DNA of 64,000 nt from JBGQOG01 sp052113705 (GCF_052113705.1 NZ_JBGQOG010000001.1:186001-250000); one strand, 5' to 3'. Shown: positions 24,201-32,363, counted from the stretch's first letter. Translations and numbers: made by a program. Notes: generated by a model from the sequence alone, not told the origin.

Positions 24201-26001
24201 GCATGTCGGCGGTTTTGTCATCACCCGCGACCGTCTGGATGAACTCTGCCCGATCGAGAATGCCGCGATGGAGGGGCGCACGATCATCGAATGGGACAAG
24301 GATGACATTGACGCGCTGGGGATCCTCAAGGTCGATGTGCTGGCGCTGGGGATGCTCAGCTGCCTGCGCGGCGCCTTTGACCTGCTGGCGCAGACCGAGG
24401 GGATGCAGCTGACGCTGGCCAATCTACCGCCCGAGGATCCCAAGGTCTATGACATGCTCTGCCGGGCCGATGCGGTGGGGGTGTTTCAGGTGGAAAGCCG
24501 GGCGCAGATGAACTTTCTGCCCCGGATGCGGCCGCGCACCTTCTACGATCTGGTGATCGAGGTGGCGATCATCCGCCCCGGCCCGATACAGGGCGGCATG
24601 GTGCATCCCTATATCCGCCGCCGCCGGGGCGAAGAGCCGGTGGAATGGCCCTCGGAGGCGCTGAAGACCGTGCTGGGCAAAACGCTGGGGGTGCCGCTGT
24701 TTCAGGAGCAGGCGTTGCAAATCGCCGTGGTGGGGGCGGGCTTCACCCCGGGCGAGGCGGATCAGCTGCGCCGCAGTCTGGCCACCTTCCGCCGCATGGG
24801 CACCATCGGCAGCTTCCGCGAGCGGTTTTTGGAGGGGATGCGCGCCAATGGCCATGATGCCGAATTTGCCGTCCGCTGTTTTGACCAGATCGAGGGCTTT
24901 GGCGAATACGGCTTTCCCGAGAGCCATGCGGCCAGCTTTGCGATCCTTGTCTATGCCTCGGCCTGGGTGAAATGCCATTATCCGGCGGTGTTCACCTGCG
25001 CGCTGCTGAACGCGCAGCCGATGGGGTTTTACGCCCCCGCGCAGCTGATCCGCGATGCGCGCGAGCATGGGGTGGAGGTGCGCCCGGTCTCGGTCAACCG
25101 CTCCGATTGGGACAACACGCTGGAGCGGCGGGCGGATGGGAAATGGGCGCTGCGGCTGGGGTTCCGGCAGATCAAGGGCATGGGGCGCGAAGATGCCGAC
25201 TGGATCGTGGCGGCGCGGCGCAACGGCTATCCGGATGTGGAAAGCCTCTGGCTGCGCGCGGGCCTGCGCCCCGACAAGCTGGAGCGGCTGGCCGAGGGCG
25301 ATGCCTTTGCCGATCTGGGCCTGACGCGGCGCGCCGCCCTTTGGCAGGTGCGCGCCATCCGCAGCCCGCATCCGCTGCCGCTGTTTGCCGGGCCGGATGG
25401 CGAGGGCGGGATCGAGCCTGCCGTGTCCCTGCCCGCGATGACGCTGGGCGAGGAGGTGATCGAGGATTATCTGGCGCTGCGCCTGTCACTGCGGGCGCAT
25501 CCGATGGAATTGCTGCGCCCGCAACTGCCCGGCCTGACCCCACATGCCAGCCTGGGTCAGGCGCAGGGGCGCGTCAGCGTTTGCGGGCTGGTGATCACCC
25601 GCCAGCGGCCTGGCACCGCCTCGGGGGTGATTTTCCTGACGCTGGAGGATGAGACGGGGGTCTGCAATGTGGTGGTCTGGCCCAAGCTCTACCAGCAATT
25701 CCGCCGCGCGGTGATCGGCGGGCGGCTGCTGCGCATCAGCGGGCGACTGGAGCGCGACGGGCCGGTGATCAACCTGATCGCCGAGGGGATCGAGGATGTC
25801 TCGGGGCGGCTGGGGCAACTCGGCGCGCTGCTGCCGGGGGCCGATCCGACGCAGAACACCGCCCGCGCCGATGAGGCCCGCCCGCCCAGCCTGCGCCCCG
25901 GCGGCGGTGCTGGCGGCGGGGGCAGCGGCCGCGCCCCGCGCAGCGCCCGCCATCCGCGCGAACAGGCCAAGGTGCTGTTTCCCAGCCGGGATTTTCATTA
26001 G
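21232..26001 (+). CDS. dnaE2: Error-prone DNA polymerase DnaE2 with three large low-complexity additions
   Basis: Catalytic subunit of the SOS mutasome. The start at 21232 overlaps imuB by 17 bases and gives about 1589 residues; the family norm is about 1050-1100. The excess of about 510 residues is an N-terminal extension (1-118), an insert in the PHP region (about 178-424) and a second insert (about 500-642), all rich in Ala, Pro, Gly, Thr and Gln and partly made of tandem repeats. Conserved parts are intact: RYAELCVTSNFTFL at 119 (PHP with metal-binding His lost, as usual in DnaE2), IAITDRNSLAGVVRAHVA, GARLVLEDCATEW at about 430, the active-site PPDIDVDFEHERREE, DYGFPESHAASFA-like EYGFPESHAASFAIL, and the C-terminal OB fold. 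The reading frame has no stop anywhere. Confidence 0.9.
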   Translation: MANFSDPRPDARAAAAHAAQAVPSPEAPAVTGHPPPKAEGHAGQSADGPQAPERKAEQKTGRKAGEQQTQAEAARAQGPHRVPEAAVQKRAAQAGGTPGAPAPQASQASQPATPAEALRYAELCVTSNFTFLTGASHPEELVSRAVELGLTAIAITDRNSLAGVVRAHVALRELRRMQLEAQSPARPQPAPQKPESATSETPAQPASAGLSVRSHHRLDPSSRQISVIGAPLRPAPPPRESVGEPGHGTTGTTGTTGTTGTTGTTGTKTALPEAHVKALPPAEIALPTGPLHRTATAEATPSAYRIVMTNGAASRSAAAARSASQGATAVCAMATSRPAADQRAAKGALGDGAAAASDTGTRGTGTSDTGTSDTVAPGLPRGATLAAMGTAARGMAPGTAGVGRAAEPDGNAAEATGEAPPPPALPRLIIGARLVLEDCATEWLALPRDKAAYARLSRLLSLGKQRAPKGQCHLRLADLECWGLGMVLIALPPDPLAPLLSGATREGAATTRNGPATAWAVKAVPDHPHRMPPADADAARRNGAPPARNADRHPDRTTGQTTGQIRGQITGQSATQTMPKSPAHSPGQTTDMTATDMPATDMPGGPGMQAAHNAAASGPGSAPLPPGGTAAATPPPPAVLPGDAALARLAQRFPGQVFLGAAPRYDGADQRRLDALAALSQRSAAPLVAVGDVLMHRAYRRPLADVLTCLREGCTVDSLGRRALPNAERRLRSAAEMARLFQRHPAALRRTLEIADRCAFSLDELSYQYPDEVTGGEAAQERLIRLVEAGLKSPERYPNGADAETRGKVAKELALIAAKNYAPYFLTVHDIVGFARSQGILCQGRGSAANSVVCYTLGITEVPPGTTLMVFERFISAERDEPPDIDVDFEHERREEVIQYIYARYGRHRTGLTATVIHFRARAAIREVGKVMGLSQDVLAAIAGQSWGWSSGAPDPARLAELGLDTSDRRLGLTLRLIAEIIGFPRHLSQHVGGFVITRDRLDELCPIENAAMEGRTIIEWDKDDIDALGILKVDVLALGMLSCLRGAFDLLAQTEGMQLTLANLPPEDPKVYDMLCRADAVGVFQVESRAQMNFLPRMRPRTFYDLVIEVAIIRPGPIQGGMVHPYIRRRRGEEPVEWPSEALKTVLGKTLGVPLFQEQALQIAVVGAGFTPGEADQLRRSLATFRRMGTIGSFRERFLEGMRANGHDAEFAVRCFDQIEGFGEYGFPESHAASFAILVYASAWVKCHYPAVFTCALLNAQPMGFYAPAQLIRDAREHGVEVRPVSVNRSDWDNTLERRADGKWALRLGFRQIKGMGREDADWIVAARRNGYPDVESLWLRAGLRPDKLERLAEGDAFADLGLTRRAALWQVRAIRSPHPLPLFAGPDGEGGIEPAVSLPAMTLGEEVIEDYLALRLSLRAHPMELLRPQLPGLTPHASLGQAQGRVSVCGLVITRQRPGTASGVIFLTLEDETGVCNVVVWPKLYQQFRRAVIGGRLLRISGRLERDGPVINLIAEGIEDVSGRLGQLGALLPGADPTQNTARADEARPPSLRPGGGAGGGGSGRAPRSARHPREQAKVLFPSRDFH
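21973..22035 (+). repeat. 9-bp minisatellite inside dnaE2 (7 units)
   Basis: Six perfect units of GGGACCACA followed by one GGGACCAAA, in frame, encoding Gly-Thr-Thr repeats at residues 248-268 of DnaE2 and lying in the first insert. Confidence 0.95.
22301..22356 (+). repeat. 15-bp tandem repeat inside dnaE2 (about 3.7 units)
   Basis: Units GCGACACGGGGACCA (22301-22315, 22331-22345), a variant GAGGCACGGGGACCA between them, and a partial fourth unit. They encode the repeated Asp-Thr-Gly-Thr-Ser pattern in the first insert. Confidence 0.85.
22899..22946 (+). repeat. 12-bp tandem repeat inside dnaE2 (4 units)
   Basis: Four degenerate units close to GATCACGGGCCA (22899-22910, 22911-22922, 22923-22934, 22935-22946) encode a Thr/Gly/Gln repeat in the second insert. 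A further 15-bp unit, GCCACAGAYATGCCC, is repeated at 23011-23025 and 23026-23040 (Ala-Thr-Asp-Met-Pro). Confidence 0.8.
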
Positions 26002-26234
26002 CGCCGGGCGCGGCAAAAACCATCACCCGTACTATCATGGCGGCACGCCCCGCCCCCGCCAGACTCCCCGTCGAGGTACCCGCCACAACCCCAGCCCCGC
26101 CTGCGCCTGCCCACCTCAGCCCGAAAGGACCCGTCCTGACCAGGAACACCATTCGCCTCTGATATGCGCACGAGGCCAAAGAGGCAGATCCGCCGCGCTG
26201 AACGCCCGCCTCCCATGCCCCCGCGCATCCCAAT

Positions 26235-26261
26235 GAAAAAGCCCCGGTTTCCCGGGGCCTT
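26235..26261 (-). terminator. queF terminator
   Basis: The stem GCCCCGG (26241-26247) / CCGGGGC (26252-26258) with a TTTC loop is followed on the minus strand by a five-T run, 9 bases after the queF stop. The A/T flanks may also stop transcription from dnaE2. Confidence 0.82.
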
Positions 26262-26269
26262 CCTCACTC

Positions 26270-26734
26270 TCAGCCGCGACCGCGGTAGGTCGGCACGCCC
26301 TGATCAGGCAGCCAGACGCCCTCGGGGACCGGCCCGGTCTGCCAGAACACGTCAATCGGAATGCCGCCCCGCGGATACCAATAGGCGCCGATGCGCAGCC
26401 ATTCGGGGTTCAGCAATTCCACGATCCGCTTGGCGATATAGATCGAGCAATCCTCATGGAACGCCCCGTGATTGCGGAAGGCATGCAGGAAAAGCTTGAG
26501 CGATTTGCTCTCCACCAGCCAGTCGCCGGGCACATAGTCAATGACAATATGCGCGAAATCCGGCTGCCCGGTCATCGGGCAGAGCGAGGTGAACTCCGGC
26601 GCGGTGAAGCGCACCACATAGCGGGTTCCGGCGTTGGAGGCGGGCACCCGCTCCAGCACCGCGGTTTCCGGGCTCTGGGGCGAGGCCACGCTCGCCCCCA
26701 GTTGCGTCAACCCGCTGACATCGGTTTCCGCCAT
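26270..26734 (-). CDS. queF: NADPH-dependent 7-cyano-7-deazaguanine reductase
   Basis: Reduces preQ0 to preQ1 in queuosine tRNA modification. The 154-residue product is the short unimodular (YkvM-type) form. The catalytic cysteine is Cys52 in FTSLCPMTGQPDFAH, which also carries the conserved Asp; the ESKSLKLFLHAFRNHG motif of the QueF family and the FHEDC segment with substrate-binding Glu follow. The stop of metK is one base before its ATG, so the two genes are co-transcribed. Confidence 0.95.
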   Translation of the reverse strand: MAETDVSGLTQLGASVASPQSPETAVLERVPASNAGTRYVVRFTAPEFTSLCPMTGQPDFAHIVIDYVPGDWLVESKSLKLFLHAFRNHGAFHEDCSIYIAKRIVELLNPEWLRIGAYWYPRGGIPIDVFWQTGPVPEGVWLPDQGVPTYRGRG

Positions 26735-26735
26735 G

Positions 26736-27902
26736 TCAAAGCGCCTTCTTCAGGGCCTCGACCAGATCGGTCTTTTCCCAGCTGAAGCCGCCATCCGCCT
26801 CCGGCGCACGGCCGAAATGGCCGTAAGCCGAGGTGCGGGCATAGATCGGGCGGCAGAGGTCCAGATGATCACGGATGCCGCGCGGGGTGAGGTCCATGAT
26901 CTCGGCCACGGCGCGCTCGATCTCGGCCTCGGGCACTTCCGAGGTGCCGAAAGTGTCGACATAGATCGAGAGCGGCTTTGCCACGCCAATGGCATAGGAC
27001 ACCTGCAGCACACAGCGGTCCGCCAGACCGGAGGCCACGACGTTTTTCGCCAGATAGCGCGCGGCATAGGCAGCCGAGCGGTCCACCTTGGTCGGATCCT
27101 TGCCCGAGAAGGCGCCGCCGCCATGCGGGGCGGCACCGCCATAGGTGTCCACGATGATCTTGCGCCCGGTCAGGCCCGCATCGCCATCGGGGCCGCCGAT
27201 GACGAAGGTGCCGGTCGGGTTCACCCACCATTCGGTGTTCTCGGTCAGCCAGCCCTCGGGCAGAACTTCGCGGATATAGGGCTCAACGATGGCGCGGATG
27301 TCGTCCGAGCTCTGGCTTTCCAGCGCATGCTGGGTCGAGAGCACCAACGAGGTGACCTCCACCGGCACACCGTTTTCATAGCGCAGGCTCAGCTGCGATT
27401 TCGCATCCGGGCGCAGCGTCGGCTCGGCACCCGATTTGCGGGCCTCGGCCAGACGGCGCAGGATGGCATGGGCGTAATGGATCGGCGCGGGCATCAGCTC
27501 GGGCGTCTCGCGGCAGGCATAGCCGAACATGATGCCCTGATCGCCCGCCCCGTCACGGTCCACACCCTGCGCGATATGCGCCGATTGCTTGTGCAACAGA
27601 TTGTCGAGCTGCAGCGTGTTCCAGTGGAACTCGTCCTGCTCATAGCCGATGTCCTTGACGCAATCGCGCACGATCCCGTCAACCTGCCCCATGAACGTGT
27701 CGAGTTTGGCCGCCGAGGACAGCCCCACCTCGCCGCCTACGACCACACGGTTGGTGGTGGCAAAGGTCTCGCAGGCGACGCGGGCGTTGGGTTCCTCGGC
27801 AAGGAATGCATCGAGGATCGCATCCGAAATCCGGTCGCAGACCTTGTCGGGATGCCCCTCTGAAACGGATTCAGAGGTGAAAACATAATTCTGACGTGTC
27901 AT
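26736..27902 (-). CDS. metK: S-adenosylmethionine synthetase
   Basis: Makes SAM from methionine and ATP. The start at 27902 gives 388 residues beginning MTRQNYVFTSESVSEGHPDK, whose GHPDK motif binds ATP and metal. The signature pieces GDQGIMFGYA and GGGAFSGKDPTKVDRSAAY are intact. GGAG lies 9 bases before the ATG and is part of a SAM/SAH riboswitch in the leader, so translation should be switched off by the enzyme's own product. queF follows directly. Confidence 0.98.
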   Translation of the reverse strand: MTRQNYVFTSESVSEGHPDKVCDRISDAILDAFLAEEPNARVACETFATTNRVVVGGEVGLSSAAKLDTFMGQVDGIVRDCVKDIGYEQDEFHWNTLQLDNLLHKQSAHIAQGVDRDGAGDQGIMFGYACRETPELMPAPIHYAHAILRRLAEARKSGAEPTLRPDAKSQLSLRYENGVPVEVTSLVLSTQHALESQSSDDIRAIVEPYIREVLPEGWLTENTEWWVNPTGTFVIGGPDGDAGLTGRKIIVDTYGGAAPHGGGAFSGKDPTKVDRSAAYAARYLAKNVVASGLADRCVLQVSYAIGVAKPLSIYVDTFGTSEVPEAEIERAVAEIMDLTPRGIRDHLDLCRPIYARTSAYGHFGRAPEADGGFSWEKTDLVEALKKAL

Positions 27903-27907
27903 GGGGA

Positions 27908-27955
27908 AGTGCTCCATTGTTGATCCCCGTCACGCCAGGAAGCCGTTGTGACGGT
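27908..27955 (-). promoter_or_regulatory. SAM/SAH riboswitch in the metK leader
   Basis: On the minus strand the leader contains CCGTCAC (27948-27954) and GTGACGG (27927-27933) forming a 7-bp stem around AACGGCTTCCTGGC, followed by AATGGAGCAC just before metK. This matches, by recall, the conserved sequence of the small SAM/SAH riboswitch known upstream of metK in Rhodobacterales. The loop GGCTTCC can pair with the GGAGC of the Shine-Dalgarno sequence (27912-27915), forming the pseudoknot that blocks ribosome binding when SAM or SAH is bound. Confidence 0.88.
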
Positions 27956-27967
27956 TAAGCGCTCTGG

Positions 27968-29734
27968 CTAGACCGCCGGGGGGCCGGGGTCAACGCCATA
28001 GCGGCGAAAAACCCCGAGCAGGGCGGCAAAAACACCAAGAATGATAATCATCGGCAGGTCGCCCCAGCGCGCATAGGGGGTTGCGGGCAGCGCGGCGGGC
28101 AACGACACGTCCAGCACGCCGCGGGTGTCCAGCGCCAAAGCGCCGGTGATGCGGCCATAGGGGTCGATCATCGCGGTGATGCCGGTATTGGCGGTGCGCG
28201 CCACCGGCAGGCCCATTTCCACCGCCCGCAACTGCGCCTGCGCCAGATGCTGCTGCGGCCCGGAGGACGAGCCGAACCAGGCGTCATTGGTGATCTGCAT
28301 CACCCAGTCGGGACGCTCGGGCGCGGCGCGCAGATCCTGTGGAAACACCGCCTCATAGCAGATCAGCGGCTGCACCTTGCCCAGCCGCCCCAGATCGAGC
28401 ACCTGCGCCCCGGGCCCCGCCGTATAGCCATGCCCCGCCTGCGCGGCAAAGGCCGTGATGCCGATCTTGGCCAGCAGATCGCCCAGCGGCAGATATTCAC
28501 CAAAGGGCACCAGATGGAATTTGTCATAGACCGGGCCGACAGTGGCATCGGGATTGATCACCGCCATCGAGTTGTAATAGCGCGTGCCCTCGGCGCGCTG
28601 TATCCCAACCGCCACCGGCGGTGGCAGCGGCGAATGCGGCGGCGCGGCCACCGCATCGGCAACCGCCGCGCCATTCGGACCCAGCGCGGCAAACCGGGGC
28701 AGATTGCGGGCGGCGGCCCGACGCGCCGCCTCGGCGATATCTTCGAGGCCGAACCCCGGCTGATCAAGCCAGAAGGGCGCGGTGGTTTCCGGCCAGATCA
28801 CCAGATCCGGCATCGCCCCGCGCGAGGGGGCCTCGGTCAGATCCAGGGCACGGGTGAAGAAATAGCCCATCATGTCGCGGCGCCATTTCAGATGCTGCGG
28901 CGCATTCGGCTGCACCAGACGCAGGGTCAATGCCTCCGCGCGCGGCACCAGCGGCTGGGTCAGCCGCTCCAGCCCCCAGACCCAGCCCAGCGGCATCACC
29001 GCGACACAGGCCATCGCCAGCAGCGCGAGGGCAACCGGCGTGCGCTGCCCCGCGCCATGCGGCTGGCGGACCGAGAAACTGGGCCGCGAGAGCAGCAGGG
29101 CAATCCCCGCTGCGGGCAAGGCGAGCGCCATGCTCAACCCCAAAGGTCCGAGGAGCGCGCCGACCTGCATCAGCGGCGTATCGACCCAGACATGCCCCAA
29201 CAAGGCCCAAGGAAAGCCGGTCAGCACATAGCTGCGCAGCAGATCGCTGGCACAGAGGCCCGTGGCCATGCCAACCGCCATGAAACAGGCGCGCAGCGGC
29301 GGATAGCCCGCAAACCGCTCATGCCCCGGGCGTGCGCGCAGCACCAGCCCGGTCGGGCAGGCAATCGCCACGCCGAAGCGCAGACCGATGCCCCAAAAGC
29401 TGCCCATGCCAGCCGCCATGAAAATCAGCGCGAAAGGCGCCATCCAGCCATCGCGTGCCGCATCGACAAAAAACGGCGAGACGATCCAGTTCAGCGCCAG
29501 CGCACCGTAACCGGCCCCGGCGGCAAAACCGCTCCACCCCGGCGCACGCCCGCGCAAGACCAGCCAGAACAGCCCGGTCAATCCGGCGAGCGACAGCATC
29601 CAGAATCCCCAGGGCGCCTGACCCGACGCGACCAGCATGCCAGAGCCAAAGGCCGCCAACATCGTCCGCCCCGACAAGGTCGGGCGCATCCAATGGCCCA
29701 ACCGTCGCATCACGGCCCCGAGGGATGTGCTCAT
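27968..29734 (-). CDS. lnt: Apolipoprotein N-acyltransferase
   Basis: Adds the third acyl chain to lipoproteins in the inner membrane. The start at 29734 overlaps the corC stop (ATGA), giving 588 residues. About seven membrane helices frame a periplasmic nitrilase domain whose triad is visible: Glu in IWPETTAPFW, Lys in YDKFHLVPFGEYLP and Cys in ICYEAVFP. The NDAWFG and AQAQLRAVEMGLPVARTANTG segments are conserved. A GAAAGPNGA-like variable stretch in the nitrilase domain (about residues 345-370) is Ala-rich. It precedes the riboswitch of metK. Confidence 0.96.
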   Translation of the reverse strand: MSTSLGAVMRRLGHWMRPTLSGRTMLAAFGSGMLVASGQAPWGFWMLSLAGLTGLFWLVLRGRAPGWSGFAAGAGYGALALNWIVSPFFVDAARDGWMAPFALIFMAAGMGSFWGIGLRFGVAIACPTGLVLRARPGHERFAGYPPLRACFMAVGMATGLCASDLLRSYVLTGFPWALLGHVWVDTPLMQVGALLGPLGLSMALALPAAGIALLLSRPSFSVRQPHGAGQRTPVALALLAMACVAVMPLGWVWGLERLTQPLVPRAEALTLRLVQPNAPQHLKWRRDMMGYFFTRALDLTEAPSRGAMPDLVIWPETTAPFWLDQPGFGLEDIAEAARRAAARNLPRFAALGPNGAAVADAVAAPPHSPLPPPVAVGIQRAEGTRYYNSMAVINPDATVGPVYDKFHLVPFGEYLPLGDLLAKIGITAFAAQAGHGYTAGPGAQVLDLGRLGKVQPLICYEAVFPQDLRAAPERPDWVMQITNDAWFGSSSGPQQHLAQAQLRAVEMGLPVARTANTGITAMIDPYGRITGALALDTRGVLDVSLPAALPATPYARWGDLPMIIILGVFAALLGVFRRYGVDPGPPAV

Positions 29735-30678
29735 GGGACCTGCCACCCCTGCGGCAGACGCACGCGCAAGCGCTTGATCCGCCGGGGGTCCGCATCGACC
29801 ACTTCGATCTCGACACCACCCGGCGCCGGGACCAGCTCCCCGCGCGCGGGCACGCGGCCCGTCAGCATGAAGACGAGACCGCCGAGCGTGTCGACCTCTT
29901 CGCCCTCATCCTCACCGGCCAGCTGCAGGCCGATCACGCTTTCAAATTCCCCGAGCGGGGCGCGGGCCTGCACCAGATACTGGCCCGGTTTTTCGGCGAT
30001 CCAGAAATCGCCCTCTGCCTCGTCATGCTCGTCCTCGATCTCGCCGATGACCTGTTCGATCAGATCCTCCAGCGTCACCAGCCCGTCCACGCCGCCATAT
30101 TCGTCAATCACCAGCGCCATATGAATGCGCTGCGCCTGCATCTTTTGCAGCAAGATCCCGATCGGCATCGAGGGGGGCACGTAAATCAGCGGGCGCAACA
30201 GCTTGCGCAGCACGAAGCGGCCTGACGCCGCGTTGAATCCATGTTCCAGCGCCAGATCCTTGAGGTGCACAAGGCCCAGCGGGCTGTCGAGCGTGCCCTT
30301 GAACACCGGCATCCGCGAGAAACCGTGCTCACGAAAGACTTCCACCAGCTCGTCGCGGGTGATGGTGACCGGCACCGCCACAATCTCGACCTTGGGAATG
30401 GCGACATCCTCGACACGCATGGCGCGCAGATTGGCAATGCCCGGCAGCGGATGCACATGCAATGCAGGTTGCGGCGCCTCTTCTGTCGTGGAATCGGGTT
30501 CTGAAGGGCTGAAAGCCTCCAAAATACGTCCGAAAAATCCCCGTCCGCCGGAGGCATCGGCATCAGCCTCGATCAGAGACGGGACAGAACCCGTGTCATC
30601 CTCCGGTCTGAAACTGTCGCTTGAATCCGGTTCTCCGGCACCCGTACTGGCGGGCGCACCGTCTGCTGTCTGTCCCAT
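29731..30678 (-). CDS. corC: CorC/HlyC-family CBS-domain protein
   Basis: Cytosolic protein of 315 residues with a paired CBS domain (about residues 80-205; MRVEDVAIPKVEIVAVPVTI, then ALVIDEYGGVDGLVTLEDLI) and a C-terminal CorC_HlyC domain (about 225-310). The family is linked to magnesium and cobalt efflux and, by gene neighbourhood, to the lnt-ybeY-phoH group. The N-terminal 45 residues are acidic and poorly conserved; the start at 30678 follows AAAGGA. Stop overlaps lnt by 4 bases. Confidence 0.92.
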   Translation of the reverse strand: MGQTADGAPASTGAGEPDSSDSFRPEDDTGSVPSLIEADADASGGRGFFGRILEAFSPSEPDSTTEEAPQPALHVHPLPGIANLRAMRVEDVAIPKVEIVAVPVTITRDELVEVFREHGFSRMPVFKGTLDSPLGLVHLKDLALEHGFNAASGRFVLRKLLRPLIYVPPSMPIGILLQKMQAQRIHMALVIDEYGGVDGLVTLEDLIEQVIGEIEDEHDEAEGDFWIAEKPGQYLVQARAPLGEFESVIGLQLAGEDEGEEVDTLGGLVFMLTGRVPARGELVPAPGGVEIEVVDADPRRIKRLRVRLPQGWQVP

Positions 30679-30709
30679 TGGTCCTTTCCGTCTGGCCGAT
30701 ATTGCGGCA

Positions 30710-31216
30710 CTAGTCATATGGGTTTGCCAATCCCATTTTTGCAAGGATGCTGATCTCGCATCCTTCCATCAGAGCGGCATCTTTTTCCCGAATGTGATCA
30801 AAGCCCAACAGATGCAGCGTGCCATGCACCAAAAGATGCGTCACGTGATCGACCATGCTCTTGCCCTGCTCGGCCGCCTCGGCGGCGCAGGTCTCATAGG
30901 CGATGGCGATATCGCCCAGCTCTTCCGGCATCTCGTCATCGCCCGCCTCGGGCAGATCGGGGGCGGCGCCGTCGTCTTCGGCGCCGCGCTCTTCCGAGGG
31001 CCAGCTGAGCACGTTGGTCGGCTTGGCCTTGGCGCGGAAATCGGTGTTCAGCTCCATGATCCGTGCATCATCACAGCCCATCACACAGAGCATGAACCCC
31101 TCGGCTCCCAGCCCCAGTTCGGCCAAAACCCCCCGCGCGGCCTTGTCGGCCAGCGCGTCCAGACCCAACGCTTCCCAGCGTGCATCCTCGATAACTATAT
31201 CAACCAGCGGTTCCAT
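30710..31216 (-). CDS. ybeY: Endoribonuclease YbeY
   Basis: Metal-dependent single-strand endoribonuclease for rRNA maturation and ribosome quality control. The zinc-binding HGTLHLLGFDH motif (three His) is intact and lies near residue 135 of 168. The PTNVLSWPSEER segment is the usual second motif. The start at 31216 is taken because homologues begin close to VDIVIEDARW; 31228 is also possible and has a GAGG. The gene overlaps phoH by 17 bases. A short acidic insert (about residues 78-95) follows the second motif. Confidence 0.94.
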   Translation of the reverse strand: MEPLVDIVIEDARWEALGLDALADKAARGVLAELGLGAEGFMLCVMGCDDARIMELNTDFRAKAKPTNVLSWPSEERGAEDDGAAPDLPEAGDDEMPEELGDIAIAYETCAAEAAEQGKSMVDHVTHLLVHGTLHLLGFDHIREKDAALMEGCEISILAKMGLANPYD

Positions 31217-32216
31217 CTTCCCGCTCATAAGCCTCGATGATCTTCGCCACAAGGGCATGCCGCACGACATCCTTGGAGGTGAAGTAGTTGAAGCTGATGT
31301 CCTTCACCCCGCCGAGAATGCGCTCGGCATCGGCCAGTCCCGAGGGCATGCCCCGCGGCAGGTCGATCTGGGTGCGGTCGCCGGTGATCACCATGCGCGA
31401 GCCCTGCCCCAGACGGGTCAGGAACATCTTCATCTGCATGGTGGTGGCGTTTTGCGCCTCATCCAGCACCACGAAGGCATTGGACAGGGTACGCCCGCGC
31501 ATGAAGGCCAGCGGCGCGATCTCGATCCGTTTCTCCTCCATCAGCTTGGCCAGCTGTTTGGCGGGAACGAAATCGTTCAGCGCGTCATAGAGCGGCTGCA
31601 TGTAGGGATCGACCTTCTCCTTCATGTCGCCGGGCAAGAAGCCCAGACGCTCGCCCGCCTCAACGGCCGGACGCGACAGGATGATCTTGTCGACATGGCC
31701 ACCGAACAGCATGGTGACGCCGACGGCAACCGCCAGATAGGTCTTGCCGGTCCCGGCGGGGCCGATGCCAAAGGCCATCTCATGCGTGAAGAGATTTTGC
31801 ACATAGGCCTTTTGCGCATCGGTGCGCGGCTCGACCTGTTTTTTGCGCGTGCGGATCTCAAAGTGACCGGCGGCGAACATCTCCAGCTGATCATGGATCG
31901 GCAGCGCCTCGGTGGCGAGGGTGCCCATGCGGACCGCGGCGTCAATCTCCTCGGCATCCACCGGCTTGCCCTGCTCAAGCCGGGCGTAGAGCGTGTTCAG
32001 CACCCCCGCGGCCTGAGCCTGAGCCTCGGGCGTTCCCACCACGGCGAGCAGATTTCCGCGTCGCAGGATGTGAACCTCGAGCTTGTGTTCGATCTGTGCC
32101 AGGTTGCGGTCGAATTCGCCGCAAAGATCGATCAGCAGGCGGTTATCAGGAAATTCCAGCAGCGTCTCATGCGGCGGCTGGGACCGGGGCGGGGTGGTTG
32201 GTGCGCTGAAGCCCAA
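31200..32216 (-). CDS. phoH: PhoH-like ATPase
   Basis: Cytosolic P-loop ATPase of the PhoH/YbeZ group, which works with YbeY in RNA processing. The 338-residue product starts at a TTG codon, supported by AGGGAG six bases upstream. An N-terminal KH-like part (LLIDLCGEFDRNLAQIEHKL, then LRRGNLLAVVG) is followed by the ATPase: Walker A GPAGTGKTYLA (about residue 145), Walker B FVVLDEAQNA and MVITGDRTQIDLPR. It is the first gene of the phoH-ybeY-corC-lnt run. Confidence 0.95.
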   Translation of the reverse strand: MGFSAPTTPPRSQPPHETLLEFPDNRLLIDLCGEFDRNLAQIEHKLEVHILRRGNLLAVVGTPEAQAQAAGVLNTLYARLEQGKPVDAEEIDAAVRMGTLATEALPIHDQLEMFAAGHFEIRTRKKQVEPRTDAQKAYVQNLFTHEMAFGIGPAGTGKTYLAVAVGVTMLFGGHVDKIILSRPAVEAGERLGFLPGDMKEKVDPYMQPLYDALNDFVPAKQLAKLMEEKRIEIAPLAFMRGRTLSNAFVVLDEAQNATTMQMKMFLTRLGQGSRMVITGDRTQIDLPRGMPSGLADAERILGGVKDISFNYFTSKDVVRHALVAKIIEAYEREDGTAG

Positions 32217-32328
32217 TGAAGTCTCCCTGGCAGTGTATGTAGATTAATTCTGCGCCGCCGCGAATGGGGACGCAAGCACTGCTTGCGGTCTGTCGGCGGA
32301 AACATACCAAACTTGCCAAAAAGCTGAA

Positions 32329-32363
32329 AAAAAGGGCTGCACAAAAATTGTGCAGCCCTTTTT
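32329..32363. terminator. Bidirectional-looking terminator between the lipoprotein gene and phoH
   Basis: A 16-bp perfect stem centred on the AAA loop at 32345-32347 (GGGCTGCACAA with TTGTGCAGCCC plus A/T flanks) has T-runs on both sides. It lies 22 bases past the stop of the small lipoprotein gene on the minus strand, so it should end that operon. Confidence 0.92.

Noticed and set aside
22195..24204. Minus-strand frames opposite dnaE2 that might explain the low-complexity blocks as a separate gene
   Set aside because: The sense frame is open through all blocks and joins conserved DnaE2 parts on both sides; the antisense product has no motif.
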